DNA of 64,000 bases, taken from positions 1-64,000 of the forward strand of contig DYIU01000006.1 of the NCBI GenBank assembly GCA_020723485.1. Direction: 5' to 3'. This stretch comes from Acidimicrobium ferrooxidans. Its GTDB lineage: Bacteria; Actinomycetota; Geothermincolia; Fen-727; Anoxymicrobiaceae. Under the pieces are notes generated by a model. The model made no database searches and was not told the DNA's origin. It worked only from the letters and a program-made list of their open reading frames with translations. Positions 20,062 through 28,246 of the stretch are shown one piece after another (the stretch's first letter is position 1; each line of letters opens with the position of its first letter). Made by a program: the position numbers and the translations under genes.

Positions 20062-21522
20062 ATGGATCTCACCTTTTCCGGCGCCCTCGAGATAGCCGGG
20101 CTCATCAAGAACAAAGAGATTACCTCGGTTGAAGCGGTCGAAGCTTTCCTTGCCCGAATAGACGCGGTCGAGCCCGACGTCCACTCTTACATAAACGTCT
20201 CTGCCGACATTGCGCGCGAGCGCGCGGCGGCCATCGACTCCAGGCTGTCCGCAGGCGACGACGCCGGGGCCTTTGCGGGCGTGCCCCTCGCAATAAAGGA
20301 CGTGCTCTCGACGCGCGGCTTTCCCACCACCTGCGGCTCGCGCATGCTCGAGGGATTCGTCCCCGCCTACGATGCTACCGTGGTCGAGCGGGTCAACGAC
20401 GCGGGCACGGTCATGCTCGGCAAGGCCAACATGGACGAGTTCGCCATGGGCTCGAGCACGGAAAACTCATACTTCGGCCCCACCCGCAATCCGTGGGACC
20501 TCGAGCGGGTCCCGGGCGGCTCGAGCGGTGGTTCGGCGGCCGCCGTAGCGGCGGGGGAGGCCCCCTGGGCCCTGGGCTCGGACACCGGCGGCAGCATACG
20601 CCAGCCGGCCGCCCTCTGCGGCATCGTGGGCCTCAAGCCCACCTACGGCCTGGTCTCCCGGTACGGGCTGGTGGCGTTCGCATCGTCGCTGGACCAGGTC
20701 GGCCCGATGACTCGCTCCGTGGGGGACTGCGCTGCTCTCCTGGGGCTCATAGCTGGCCACGACCCCTGCGACTCTACCTCCATCGATGAGCCGGCGCCCG
20801 ACTACCTCACCGGCCTCGACGGCGAGGTAAAGGGCATGAAGGCCGGCATCGTGAAAGAGCTCTCGAGCGACGGCATAGAGCCGGGCGTGCTGGAGCGCTT
20901 CAACGCCACCGTGAAGGCGCTCGAGGGCCTCGGCGTCTCCTGCGAGGAGGTCTCGCTCCCCAGCTTCGAGTACGGCCTCTCCGCTTACTACCTGATAGCC
21001 CCCGCTGAGGCATCGAGCAACCTGGCGCGCTTCGACGGGGTGCGCTACGGCTACCGCACCGACCTCGAGAGCGATGACATCTGGGAGATGTACGACGAGA
21101 CGCGAGCCGCGGGGTTCGGCGGCGAGGTCAAGCGGCGCATCATGCTCGGCACCTACGCGCTCTCGGCCGGCTACTACGACGCCTACTACGCGCAGGCCCA
21201 GAAGATACGCACCCTCATCGTTCGCGATTACGGGCGCGCCTGGGACTCCTTCGACGTGCTGGTCTCCCCGACGTCGCCTTCGACCGCGTTCAAGCTGGGC
21301 GAGAAGATGGACGACCCGCTCACGATGTACCTGTCCGACATCTGCACCATCCCGGTGAACCTGGCCGGCATACCCGCCCTCAGCCTGCCGTGCGGGCTTG
21401 CAGAAGGCCTCCCCGTGGGGTTCCAGGTGATGGGGCCGCCGCTGTCCGAGGCGAAGATAATGAACGTCGCTTACGCGCTGGAGGGCGTGCTCGGCTTCGA
21501 GCCCCGCCCCCCGCTTGATTGA
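20062..21522 (+). CDS. gatA: Asp/Glu-tRNA amidotransferase subunit A (amidase)
   Basis: 486 residues. The amidase-signature triad is present: Lys in [12 protein letters not shown], cis-Ser in [12 protein letters not shown], and the nucleophile region [14 protein letters not shown]. It releases ammonia from glutamine for use by GatB. ATG 20062 is preferred because the GGGGGCG lies just upstream and the preceding in-frame sequence is the end of gatC read in another frame. GatB follows after a gap containing a short palindromic repeat. Confidence 0.96.
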   Translation: MDLTFSGALEIAGLIKNKEITSVEAVEAFLARIDAVEPDVHSYINVSADIARERAAAIDSRLSAGDDAGAFAGVPLAIKDVLSTRGFPTTCGSRMLEGFVPAYDATVVERVNDAGTVMLGKANMDEFAMGSSTENSYFGPTRNPWDLERVPGGSSGGSAAAVAAGEAPWALGSDTGGSIRQPAALCGIVGLKPTYGLVSRYGLVAFASSLDQVGPMTRSVGDCAALLGLIAGHDPCDSTSIDEPAPDYLTGLDGEVKGMKAGIVKELSSDGIEPGVLERFNATVKALEGLGVSCEEVSLPSFEYGLSAYYLIAPAEASSNLARFDGVRYGYRTDLESDDIWEMYDETRAAGFGGEVKRRIMLGTYALSAGYYDAYYAQAQKIRTLIVRDYGRAWDSFDVLVSPTSPSTAFKLGEKMDDPLTMYLSDICTIPVNLAGIPALSLPCGLAEGLPVGFQVMGPPLSEAKIMNVAYALEGVLGFEPRPPLD

Positions 21523-21528
21523 AAAAGA

Positions 21529-21551
21529 TGCCGGCAGGATGCCGGCGCTAC
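21529..21551. repeat. Short palindromic repeat (GCCGGC..GCCGGCGCTAC type)
   Basis: TGCCGGCAGGATGCCGGCG followed by CTAC. It has the same layout as the reversed copies at 45879-45932 and 46713-46772 (imperfect palindrome ending in CGCTA), so it is probably a variant of that family. It lies between gatA and gatB, and the read-through frame of the ORF uses it, but the real gatB starts after it. Confidence 0.55.
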
Positions 21552-21560
21552 GAGAGGACG

Positions 21561-23003
21561 ATGATGGAGTTCGAGACGATTATAGGGCTCGAGATACACG
21601 CCGAGCTTAACACCGCATCCAAGATGTTCTGCGGCTGCCCGACCGCCTTCGGCGGGGCGCCGAACACCTCGACCTGCCCCATATGCCTGGGGCACCCCGG
21701 GGTGCTCCCGGTCGCCAACCGCGAAGCCGTGGCCGACACCATCCTGCTGGGGCTCGCGCTCAACTGCAAGATAACCCCGCGCTCGATATTCCACCGCAAG
21801 AACTACTTCTACCCGGACATGCCAAAGAACTTCCAGATATCCCAGTACGACATACCGCTGACCGCCGACGGCTGGCTCGAGGTCGAGATGGAGGGCAACA
21901 ACCGCCGGGTCGGCATAACCCGCGTTCACCTCGAGGAGGACACCGGCAAGAGCGTCCACATCGGCGAGAGCGGCCGCATCCACGGCGCCGATTTCAGCCT
22001 GGAGGATTTCAACCGCGCCGGCATCCCGCTCGCCGAGATAGTGACCGAGCCCGACCTGCGCAGCCCCGAGGAGGCCCGCGCGTTCATGCAGTTGCTGCGC
22101 GCCACCCTCGAGTACCTTCAGATAAGCGACTGCAAGATGGAGGAGGGCTCTCTGCGCTGCGACGCGAACATCTCCATCGCGGTCGACGGCGCGATGGGCA
22201 CCAAGGTCGAGATAAAGAACATGAACTCCTTCCGCTCGCTGTTCCGGGCGCTCTCATACGAGGACGAGCGCCAGCGCTTCGCCATCAAGCAGGGGGAGAC
22301 CCTGGTGCAGGAGACCCGCCACTGGGACGACGCCGCCGGGGTGACCCACCCCCTGCGCTCCAAGGAGGAGGCGTTCGACTACCGTTACTTCCCCGAGCCC
22401 GACCTGGTCCCCATCGAGCCGGATCCGGCCTGGGTGGAGGAGCTCCGCGGGCGCCTGCCCGAGCTTCCCATGGAGCGCCTGCGCAGGTTCCGGGAGCAGT
22501 ATGGGCTCTCCGACGAGATAGCGGTGATGCTGACGAGTGAGAAGGCGCTGGCCGACTACTTCGAGCGCGCGGTGGAGACCGGTCAGGACCCGGTAGAGCT
22601 CGCCAAGTGGATAGCGGGCGACCTGGTCGCGCTCCTGAAGGACGCGGTGGTCCCGATACAGTCGTGCCCTCTTGAGCCCCGCGGGCTGGGCGAGCTGGTC
22701 GCGCTCGTCGCGCAGAAAGTGATCTCCGGCAAGATGGCCAAGGAGGTCCTGAAGGAAGCGTTCGACACCGGCAAGGGCCCGAAGGAGATAGTCGAGGCTA
22801 AGGGGCTCTCGCAGATAGCGGACGCGGGAGAGCTCGACGCGGTGGTAGACGAGGTGATAGCGGCCAACCCCGAGGCAGCCGAAGACATGCGCGGCGGCAA
22901 GGAGCAGGCCCTGAAGTTCCTTATGGGCCAGGTCATGAAGAAGACCCGCGGCCAGGCCAACCCCGAGATGGCCTCCGACCTCATCAAGAAGAAGCTCACG
23001 TAA
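21561..23003 (+). CDS. gatB: Asp/Glu-tRNA amidotransferase subunit B
   Basis: 480 residues. Typical GatB blocks are visible: ETIIGLEIHAELNT, the zinc/metal Cys group CGCPTAFGGAPNTSTCPICLGHPG, RKNYFYPDMPKNFQISQYD and the HLEEDTGK motif. The C-terminal half is the YqeY-like helical tRNA-binding region. It transfers ammonia onto Glu-tRNA(Gln) or Asp-tRNA(Asn). ATG 21561 or 21564 is the start; GAGAGGA lies upstream. A perfect hairpin terminator follows the stop. Confidence 0.96.
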   Translation: MMEFETIIGLEIHAELNTASKMFCGCPTAFGGAPNTSTCPICLGHPGVLPVANREAVADTILLGLALNCKITPRSIFHRKNYFYPDMPKNFQISQYDIPLTADGWLEVEMEGNNRRVGITRVHLEEDTGKSVHIGESGRIHGADFSLEDFNRAGIPLAEIVTEPDLRSPEEARAFMQLLRATLEYLQISDCKMEEGSLRCDANISIAVDGAMGTKVEIKNMNSFRSLFRALSYEDERQRFAIKQGETLVQETRHWDDAAGVTHPLRSKEEAFDYRYFPEPDLVPIEPDPAWVEELRGRLPELPMERLRRFREQYGLSDEIAVMLTSEKALADYFERAVETGQDPVELAKWIAGDLVALLKDAVVPIQSCPLEPRGLGELVALVAQKVISGKMAKEVLKEAFDTGKGPKEIVEAKGLSQIADAGELDAVVDEVIAANPEAAEDMRGGKEQALKFLMGQVMKKTRGQANPEMASDLIKKKLT

Positions 23004-23007
23004 AACA

Positions 23008-23031
23008 AAGGCGGGCCTGACGGCCCGCCTT
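23008..23031. terminator. Bidirectional hairpin terminator between gatB and gcvH
   Basis: A perfect 10-bp stem, 23008-23017 with 23022-23031, and a TGAC loop. It lies between the ends of two convergent genes. The T-tract is weak (TTCAGTCGTTTCG). Confidence 0.75.
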
Positions 23032-23054
23032 CAGTCGTTTCGTTCAGTTGAGCC

Positions 23055-23441
23055 CTAAGGGGCTTCCTCGCCGGAGACGAGCTCCTTGTACTCGGCGGCG
23101 GAGAGAAGGTTGTCCATCTCGCCCGCGTCGGACAGCTCGATCAGCGCGACCCAGCCCTTGCCGTACGGGTCCTCGTTGATGGTCTCGGGAGCGTCCAGGA
23201 CCTCAGAGTTGACCTCCTTGATGGTGCCGGTGACGGGAGCGTAGAGGTCGGATACCGACTTGCGCGACTCGATCTCGCCGAACGCCTCGCCGGCCTCGAG
23301 CTCCGCCCCTGCCTCGGGCACCTCGATGAAGACTATCTCGCCGAGCTGGTCCTGGGCGTAGAAGCTTATGCCAATGGTGCCATCGGACCGCACCCACATG
23401 TGTTCCTTGTGGTACTTGAGATCCTCCGGGTAGTTGTCCAT
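23055..23441 (-). CDS. gcvH: Glycine cleavage system H protein
   Basis: 128 residues, the normal H-protein length. The lipoyl-Lys is K61 in GEIESRKSVSDLYAP. H protein shuttles the aminomethyl group between the P, T and L proteins on its lipoyl arm. ATG 23441 has AAGGAGG eight bases upstream. No gcvP, gcvT or lipoyl-attachment gene is in this window, so it may serve a cleavage system elsewhere or another lipoyl role, as stand-alone H-like proteins do. Confidence 0.93.
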   Translation of the reverse strand: MDNYPEDLKYHKEHMWVRSDGTIGISFYAQDQLGEIVFIEVPEAGAELEAGEAFGEIESRKSVSDLYAPVTGTIKEVNSEVLDAPETINEDPYGKGWVALIELSDAGEMDNLLSAAEYKELVSGEEAP

Positions 23442-23469
23442 CTTTTTCCTCCTTGTTGGCCTGAAGGGG

Positions 23470-23499
23470 AATATATCAAATGGCAGGCGGCATTTCAAA
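23470..23499 (-). promoter_or_regulatory. Promoter of gcvH
   Basis: On the minus strand TTTGAA (23499-23494), an 18-nt spacer and TATATT (23475-23470) look like a -35/-10 pair. The 167-nt gap to acs also holds a perfect 12-bp palindrome GGCCCGCGGGCC at 23521-23532, a possible operator shared by the divergent genes. Confidence 0.5.
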
Positions 23500-23608
23500 C
23501 CGGCGGTAAGTGGACTCGAAGGCCCGCGGGCCACACTGTTGTGTTATTGTGTAGCGTTAAGCAGGCCGTTAAGTCAGCCGGGTAACCGGAGTTCTAAAAG
23601 GGGGCAGA

Positions 23609-25561
23609 ATGGAGCAGTCTTCCGACGACCAGAACATCCAGTTGATACCGCCGCACGTCAAGAGTTTCCTGCAGGCGGGATACGACGACTTCGCCGCTTT
23701 CTGGGAGCGCGCCGCGCTCGATTCCATGGAGGAGATCTACTGGTTCAAGCCGTGGGAGAAGGCGTTCGAGGACGACTACCCGACGTTCAAGTGGTTCGTC
23801 GGGGGCCTTACCAACGCGTGCTACAGCGCCGTCGACTACAACGTGGAGAAGGGACGTGGCGGGCGCGCCGCCATTGTCTCCGAGATAGCCGAGACCGGGG
23901 ACGTGCGCGTCGTCACGTACGCGCAGCTGCTCTACCTCGTTAAGTCCTACGCCGCCGCGCTGCGCGGCATGGGCGTCGGCAAAGGTGACCGCGTCGTGAT
24001 CTACATGCCCATGGGGGTCGAGTCGGTCGCGGCGATGCTCGCGTGCGCCCGCATCGGCGCCATACACGTTGTGGTGTTCGCGGGCTTCTCTTACCAGGCC
24101 GTCGCCGACCGCATCGACCTCTCCGGGGCGGAGTACGTCCTGACCCAGGACGTCAACCACCGCCGCGGGGCGACGGTCGAGCTGAAGAAGGTCATAGACG
24201 ACGCCCTCGAGGTCGTCCCGGTGGTCCAGGTCAAGAAGGTGGTCGTCCTGAAGCGCACCAACGACACCGAGCGTCCCATGGTCGAGGGCCGCGACATCTT
24301 CTGGGAGGAGTTCCTCACCCTGGGCGAGGGGCAGAGCTCGGAAGTCGAGGTGATGGAGTCGAACGAGCCGCTCTTCCTCCTGCCTACCTCGGGGACGACG
24401 GCCAAGCCCAAGGTCACCGTCCACGTGCACGGCGGCTACCAGCAGTATGTCTACTCGATGGGCAAGTGGATATACAAGATGCGACCCGGCGACGTCTGGT
24501 TCGCGACCTCGGACATCGGCTGGATAGTGGGCCACAGCTACAATGTCTACGGCCCGCTCATCTCGGGCTGCACCACGGTCCTCTACGAGGGGACCCCGGA
24601 CTTCCCGAAGAGCGACATGATATGGGACCTGATCGAGCGCAACAAGGTTTCGGCCCTCTGGATATCTCCAACCGGGGTGCGCGCCCTCATGAAGCTCGGT
24701 ATAGAGGAGGCCCGCAAGCACGACCTCTCATCGGTCGAGCGTGTCTTCTGCGCGGGGGAGGTGCTTAACCCCGCGGCCTGGGAATGGCTCCAGCAGGAGG
24801 TGTTCGAGGACAAGATACCGGTCATCGACCACATGTGGCAGACCGAGACCTCGGGCCCGGTCATCGGCAACCCGTACGGGCTCGGGACCTATCCCATCAA
24901 GCCCGGCTCATCGACGCTCGCGGTCCCCGGCGTGCTGGTGGACATCGTGAACGAGAAGACGGGGGAGACCTGCGGGCCCAACGAGAAGGGCATGTTCGTC
25001 ATCAAGAAGCCGTTCCCCGGCCTCACCCCCACCCTGTGGGGCGACCCGGAGCGCTACAGGAACGACTACTGGGAGTACATCGACACGCTCAAGGGGCTCT
25101 ACTGCTCCGGCGACGGGGCTTACCGCGACTCCGACGGCTACATCTGGTTCGTCGGACGCGCCGACGAGGTCATCAAGATAGCGGCGCACCGCATCGGGAC
25201 CATCGAGATAGAGAACGCCCTCATCTCGCATCCCGACGTGATGGAGTGCGGGGTCTCGGGGGTGCCCGACGAGCTGCGAGGCGAGGTAGCCTGCGCCTTC
25301 GTGGTCCTGCGCACGGGGGTCGAGCCCACCGACGAGCTCAAGAAGGAGCTCATAAAGCACGTGCGCAACGTGATGGGCCCCATAGTGGTCATAAAGGACA
25401 TACAGTTCGTTCACATGCTTCCCAAGACCCGCAGCGGGAAGATAATGCGCCGGGTGATGAAGCGACTGTGGCTGGGAGAGGACCTGGGCGACCTCTCCAC
25501 CATCGAGGACGGCGCCTCGGTGGAGGAGATAAAGGACGCCATCGGCAAGATGAAGGTCTGA
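23609..25561 (+). CDS. acs: Acetyl-CoA synthetase-like acyl-CoA synthetase (AMP-forming)
   Basis: 650 residues, the Acs length. An N-terminal Acs-type domain (FWERAA..IYWFKPW) precedes the adenylate-forming core. Key motifs are PTSGTTAKPKV (P-loop, with Ala where most have Gly), HMWQTETSG (A5-like) and YCSGDGAYRDSDGY (A7). GRADEVIKIAAHRIGTIEIE covers the A8 hinge, and the C-terminal catalytic Lys is in RSGKIMRR. It would activate acetate, or a short acid such as propionate, to the CoA ester. The altered A3 and A8 residues mean the exact acid is not certain. GGGGG precedes ATG 23609. It is divergent from gcvH. Confidence 0.88.
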   Translation: MEQSSDDQNIQLIPPHVKSFLQAGYDDFAAFWERAALDSMEEIYWFKPWEKAFEDDYPTFKWFVGGLTNACYSAVDYNVEKGRGGRAAIVSEIAETGDVRVVTYAQLLYLVKSYAAALRGMGVGKGDRVVIYMPMGVESVAAMLACARIGAIHVVVFAGFSYQAVADRIDLSGAEYVLTQDVNHRRGATVELKKVIDDALEVVPVVQVKKVVVLKRTNDTERPMVEGRDIFWEEFLTLGEGQSSEVEVMESNEPLFLLPTSGTTAKPKVTVHVHGGYQQYVYSMGKWIYKMRPGDVWFATSDIGWIVGHSYNVYGPLISGCTTVLYEGTPDFPKSDMIWDLIERNKVSALWISPTGVRALMKLGIEEARKHDLSSVERVFCAGEVLNPAAWEWLQQEVFEDKIPVIDHMWQTETSGPVIGNPYGLGTYPIKPGSSTLAVPGVLVDIVNEKTGETCGPNEKGMFVIKKPFPGLTPTLWGDPERYRNDYWEYIDTLKGLYCSGDGAYRDSDGYIWFVGRADEVIKIAAHRIGTIEIENALISHPDVMECGVSGVPDELRGEVACAFVVLRTGVEPTDELKKELIKHVRNVMGPIVVIKDIQFVHMLPKTRSGKIMRRVMKRLWLGEDLGDLSTIEDGASVEEIKDAIGKMKV

Positions 25562-25649
25562 GGTCCCGGGCCAGGCCTCTTCACTCGGGGGCGCACTTCG
25601 GTATCATTACACCGGGAAGGCACGGCGGCCGCAGTTGCCCAGAGGTGCG

Positions 25650-26690
25650 ATGAGTGAAGTGACCGACAGGGTCGAGGCCCGCTTCGACCAGGCTGTCAAG
25701 TACATCGAGAAGAACAGGGGCTGGCGCCCGCAGCCGCGCACGGTGGCGTGGCTCACCGGGATGCTCGTGGTCCTTGTCGCCTCCGCAATCATCGTCCCTC
25801 GCGTGCTCCCCGGGAAGATAGCAGACGGCAGCGCCCTGCTCGGCCGCGGTCAGGGTATATCGATTGTGCCGCTGGGCGCCGGGGCGGCCGAATATCTCAT
25901 CGAGAAGCCGGTCTCCGGGGGGAGGTACTCCTGCTGGGCAATAAACGAGACCCGCGAGGAGGTGGCTGTCGGCTGGTACGACGAGAAGGACGGCAAGGTC
26001 GACAGGATAGCCGTGAAGGTCAAGAGCGCCTACAGCGGCCGCACCCAGACCGAGTGGGCGCCCGAACTCTCCGGTGAAGACCCTCGGATAGCCCAGGCGG
26101 GATACGTCCCGCAGCACAACCTCATCTGGTTTCTGGCCGACGGGCGGCTGAGCGTCATCGACATCAAGAGCGCCGAGATACTTCCTTTCCCGTTCAAGAG
26201 CACCGGGGGCCGCGACGAGGTCGAAGCCCCCGAGTTCGCCACGTATGTCGCGTTCTCGCCGGGGGGCAGGCTCGCGTATGCCCAGGGTGGCAGCCTGACT
26301 GTGGTGAAGGGGCTTGCCACGAGCCGCCTGAAAGAGCCGCTGAGCTCCGGGGTGGTCTTCGGTATTGACGCGAACGGCATGGTACTTGAGAGTGCGATAG
26401 AAAGCTTCACCTGGCTGGACGACGACCGTCTGGCGGTGGTGATGAAGGCCGGGACATCGACCCCGGTGTACCTGGTGAGCACGCGCAAGGGGGTGTCCCC
26501 CAAGCTGCTGGTTCCCGCACCGGCGAGCGGCTCGTTCTCGAGCATCACGCTCGCGCCTGATAGCTCCCAGTTCGCCCTGGTATACACCGAGGGGGAGACC
26601 CTATCGATACGGAGGTTCGAAGTCTCCGGGAGGATGGTGACCACCTCGAGGCTCCCAAAGGGCGACTGGTACGGCCCTCTGAGCTGGTAG
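25650..26690 (+). CDS. Membrane-anchored protein of unknown function
   Basis: 346 residues; not recognised. A basic cytoplasmic N-terminus is followed by one transmembrane helix near residues 35-55 (TVAWLTGMLVVLVASAIIV) and a large outward domain. That domain has repeated strand-rich segments (LIWFLADGRLSVIDIKSAEI, YVAFSPGGRLAYAQGGSLTVV, FTWLDDDRLAVVMKAG, SITLAPDSSQFALVYTEGE), each with a 'S.DG..L' or 'PGG.LA' feel, which suggests a WD40/TolB-like propeller. GAGGTG lies before ATG 25650. It is 88 nt after acs and before a repeat element. A sensor or scaffold role is only a guess. Confidence 0.7.
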   Translation: MSEVTDRVEARFDQAVKYIEKNRGWRPQPRTVAWLTGMLVVLVASAIIVPRVLPGKIADGSALLGRGQGISIVPLGAGAAEYLIEKPVSGGRYSCWAINETREEVAVGWYDEKDGKVDRIAVKVKSAYSGRTQTEWAPELSGEDPRIAQAGYVPQHNLIWFLADGRLSVIDIKSAEILPFPFKSTGGRDEVEAPEFATYVAFSPGGRLAYAQGGSLTVVKGLATSRLKEPLSSGVVFGIDANGMVLESAIESFTWLDDDRLAVVMKAGTSTPVYLVSTRKGVSPKLLVPAPASGSFSSITLAPDSSQFALVYTEGETLSIRRFEVSGRMVTTSRLPKGDWYGPLSW

Positions 26691-26694
26691 CGCA

Positions 26695-26780
26695 CATCGG
26701 GGTCAGGTCACTTTGTTGCATTTTCCGCCGGTTGACGGGTCCGACTCCTGGAAACGCAACAAAGTGACCTGACCCCGATG
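26695..26780. repeat. Full inverted-repeat copy of the GGTCAGGTC/GCAAC element
   Basis: A 25-bp perfect inverted repeat (26695-26719 with 26756-26780) around a 36-base loop. It lies five bases after a stop codon, so it could act as a terminator-like hairpin for the membrane-anchored gene. Confidence 0.92.
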
Positions 26781-26835
26781 TTGCAGCGATGCGCATCAAT
26801 ATGACATGAGTGCAGGTTCTTACGGGGAGGCTGAG

Positions 26836-28134
26836 ATGAGAAAGGCGAGCGTTGCGGTGCGGAAGGTCGGAAACGACCCGGATTCGGCCGTGAGGGGCCT
26901 GTTCGAGAGCTTTCCGGAGGTGGACCGGCGCCTGAAGGACAGTTCGAGGGTGTTCATCAAGGTCAACGCCGTCTACTTTCACCCGCACCTGTTCACTTCC
27001 ATCCCGCTCATCCGGGCGGCGGTGAGCTACATACTGGAGCGCGACCCGGGAAAGCAGGTGTTCATCATGGACAACTGCTCGCAGGGCAACTTCACCCGGC
27101 TGTGCTTCTCGGCTACGGGCATTGACAAGGCGACGAAGAAGATGGGTGCCAGGTGCCTGTTCCTGGACGAGGAGAAGCCGGTCCAGGTCCGGCTCACGCC
27201 CGGTTCGACCGAGATATACTCCTTTCCCGGAGTGCTCCACAGGCACCTGGTAGAGGACAGGAGCGGCTCCTTCTACCTCAATATGCCTGTCCTCAAGGCG
27301 CACTGCCAGGCCCAGATGACCGCCGGGCTCAAGAACCAGATGGGACTCCTGTACGACGAGGGGCGGGCAATGCACCATAACCACGGCCTTCACCAGAAGA
27401 TAGTGGACATTTACGGGTTCGTCAGGCCCGACTTCACCATCACCGACGCCGTAAAGGTCCTGGCGCGCGGCCCGATGCCCGCCGGACGCTTCGTGGAGGG
27501 CCTGCTCCGAGAGAAAGGCGTCGTGCTCGGGTCGGACGACACGGTCGCCGCGGACGCGGTCGCTGCCATGCTGATGGGGCATGAGCCCCACGAGGTGAAG
27601 CACGTGAAGCTCGCGGCGGAGCAGAGCCTGGGGGTAGCAGGCAGAGACGAGATTACAATTGACGGCGAGCTCCCGGCCGGAGAGCCGATCCCCTGGGAGT
27701 TCGATTCTCATCTCCCGGAGAGCGTCAGGTTCGTCATAGGAAACGAAGGGGCTTGCTACGAGGGGTGCGTCGGGCACGCCGAGCAGGTGCTCGAGCTGGT
27801 GGTTAACGAGCAGCACACCCCGGAGGAGCTCGAGGGAAGGACGCTCACCATAGTCGCGGGTCGCGGCTTCGACGATTCGATGCTCGAGGGGCTGTCCGAA
27901 CCGGTGATGGTGCTGGGCAACTGCGCCTGCGAGGAGGCGCTGGAAAGAGTACGGGCTTCCTACTCAGCGGTGGATGCACTCGACACCTGCGGGAGGTGCG
28001 ACAACATCCTGAACATAGCCGTGAGACGCCTGAAGGTCAGCGCTTTCGGGCTCTCCCCGGTGAGCACCCCCAGGGTCCTGTACCTGCTGCTGCTCGGGAA
28101 GCTCCACGGCCTGCAGTACGAAATCCCCCGCTAG
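26836..28134 (+). CDS. DUF362-family protein
   Basis: About 432 residues. The N-terminal half is a DUF362 domain (VFIKVNAVYFHPHLFTS, VFIMDNCSQGNFT, LKAHCQAQMTAGLKNQMGLL, TITDAVKVLARG). The C-terminal half has extra Cys-bearing segments (EGACYEGCVGHAE, CACEEALE, DTCGRCDN), so a metal or FeS site is possible, though no classic ferredoxin motif is seen. GGGGAGG lies five bases before ATG 26836. DUF362 proteins occur near redox and nickel or cobalt enzymes in anaerobes; the job here is unknown. It precedes the amino-acid supercluster, which has its own promoter. Confidence 0.75.
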   Translation: MRKASVAVRKVGNDPDSAVRGLFESFPEVDRRLKDSSRVFIKVNAVYFHPHLFTSIPLIRAAVSYILERDPGKQVFIMDNCSQGNFTRLCFSATGIDKATKKMGARCLFLDEEKPVQVRLTPGSTEIYSFPGVLHRHLVEDRSGSFYLNMPVLKAHCQAQMTAGLKNQMGLLYDEGRAMHHNHGLHQKIVDIYGFVRPDFTITDAVKVLARGPMPAGRFVEGLLREKGVVLGSDDTVAADAVAAMLMGHEPHEVKHVKLAAEQSLGVAGRDEITIDGELPAGEPIPWEFDSHLPESVRFVIGNEGACYEGCVGHAEQVLELVVNEQHTPEELEGRTLTIVAGRGFDDSMLEGLSEPVMVLGNCACEEALERVRASYSAVDALDTCGRCDNILNIAVRRLKVSAFGLSPVSTPRVLYLLLLGKLHGLQYEIPR

Positions 28135-28141
28135 GCGTCTT

Positions 28142-28170
28142 TTTACAAAAGCAGGCAAAACAAATACAAT
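28142..28170 (+). promoter_or_regulatory. Promoter of the branched-chain amino-acid supercluster
   Basis: TTTACA (28142-28147), a 17-nt spacer and TACAAT (28165-28170) form a good sigma70-type promoter in an A-rich stretch right after the DUF362 gene. Transcription would begin near 28177, 70 nt before the first gene. Confidence 0.65.
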
Positions 28171-28183
28171 GAAACTCCGAATA

Positions 28184-28220
28184 GTTCCCCACCGGGGCCT
28201 TTCAGGCCTTAGGGGGGAAC
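28184..28220 (+). promoter_or_regulatory. Hairpin leader of the leuC1 transcript
   Basis: GTTCCCC (28184-28190) pairs with GGGGAAC (28214-28220), enclosing a smaller hairpin GGCCT-TTC-AGGCC (28196-28208). CCCC (28187-28190) can instead pair with GGGG (28194-28197), so two folds exclude each other. The hairpin lies between the promoter and the ribosome site GGAGGG (28231). A regulatory role is possible but not shown. Confidence 0.4.
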
Positions 28221-28246
28221 GATGACTATTGGAGGGAAATTCGGGC

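Noticed and set aside
28169-28225. An 18-codon leader peptide (MKLRIV...) with Leu, Ile and Val as an attenuator
   Set aside because: Its ATG overlaps the -10 box of the promoter at 28142-28170, so it would lie upstream of the transcription start; no terminator with a T-tract is present.
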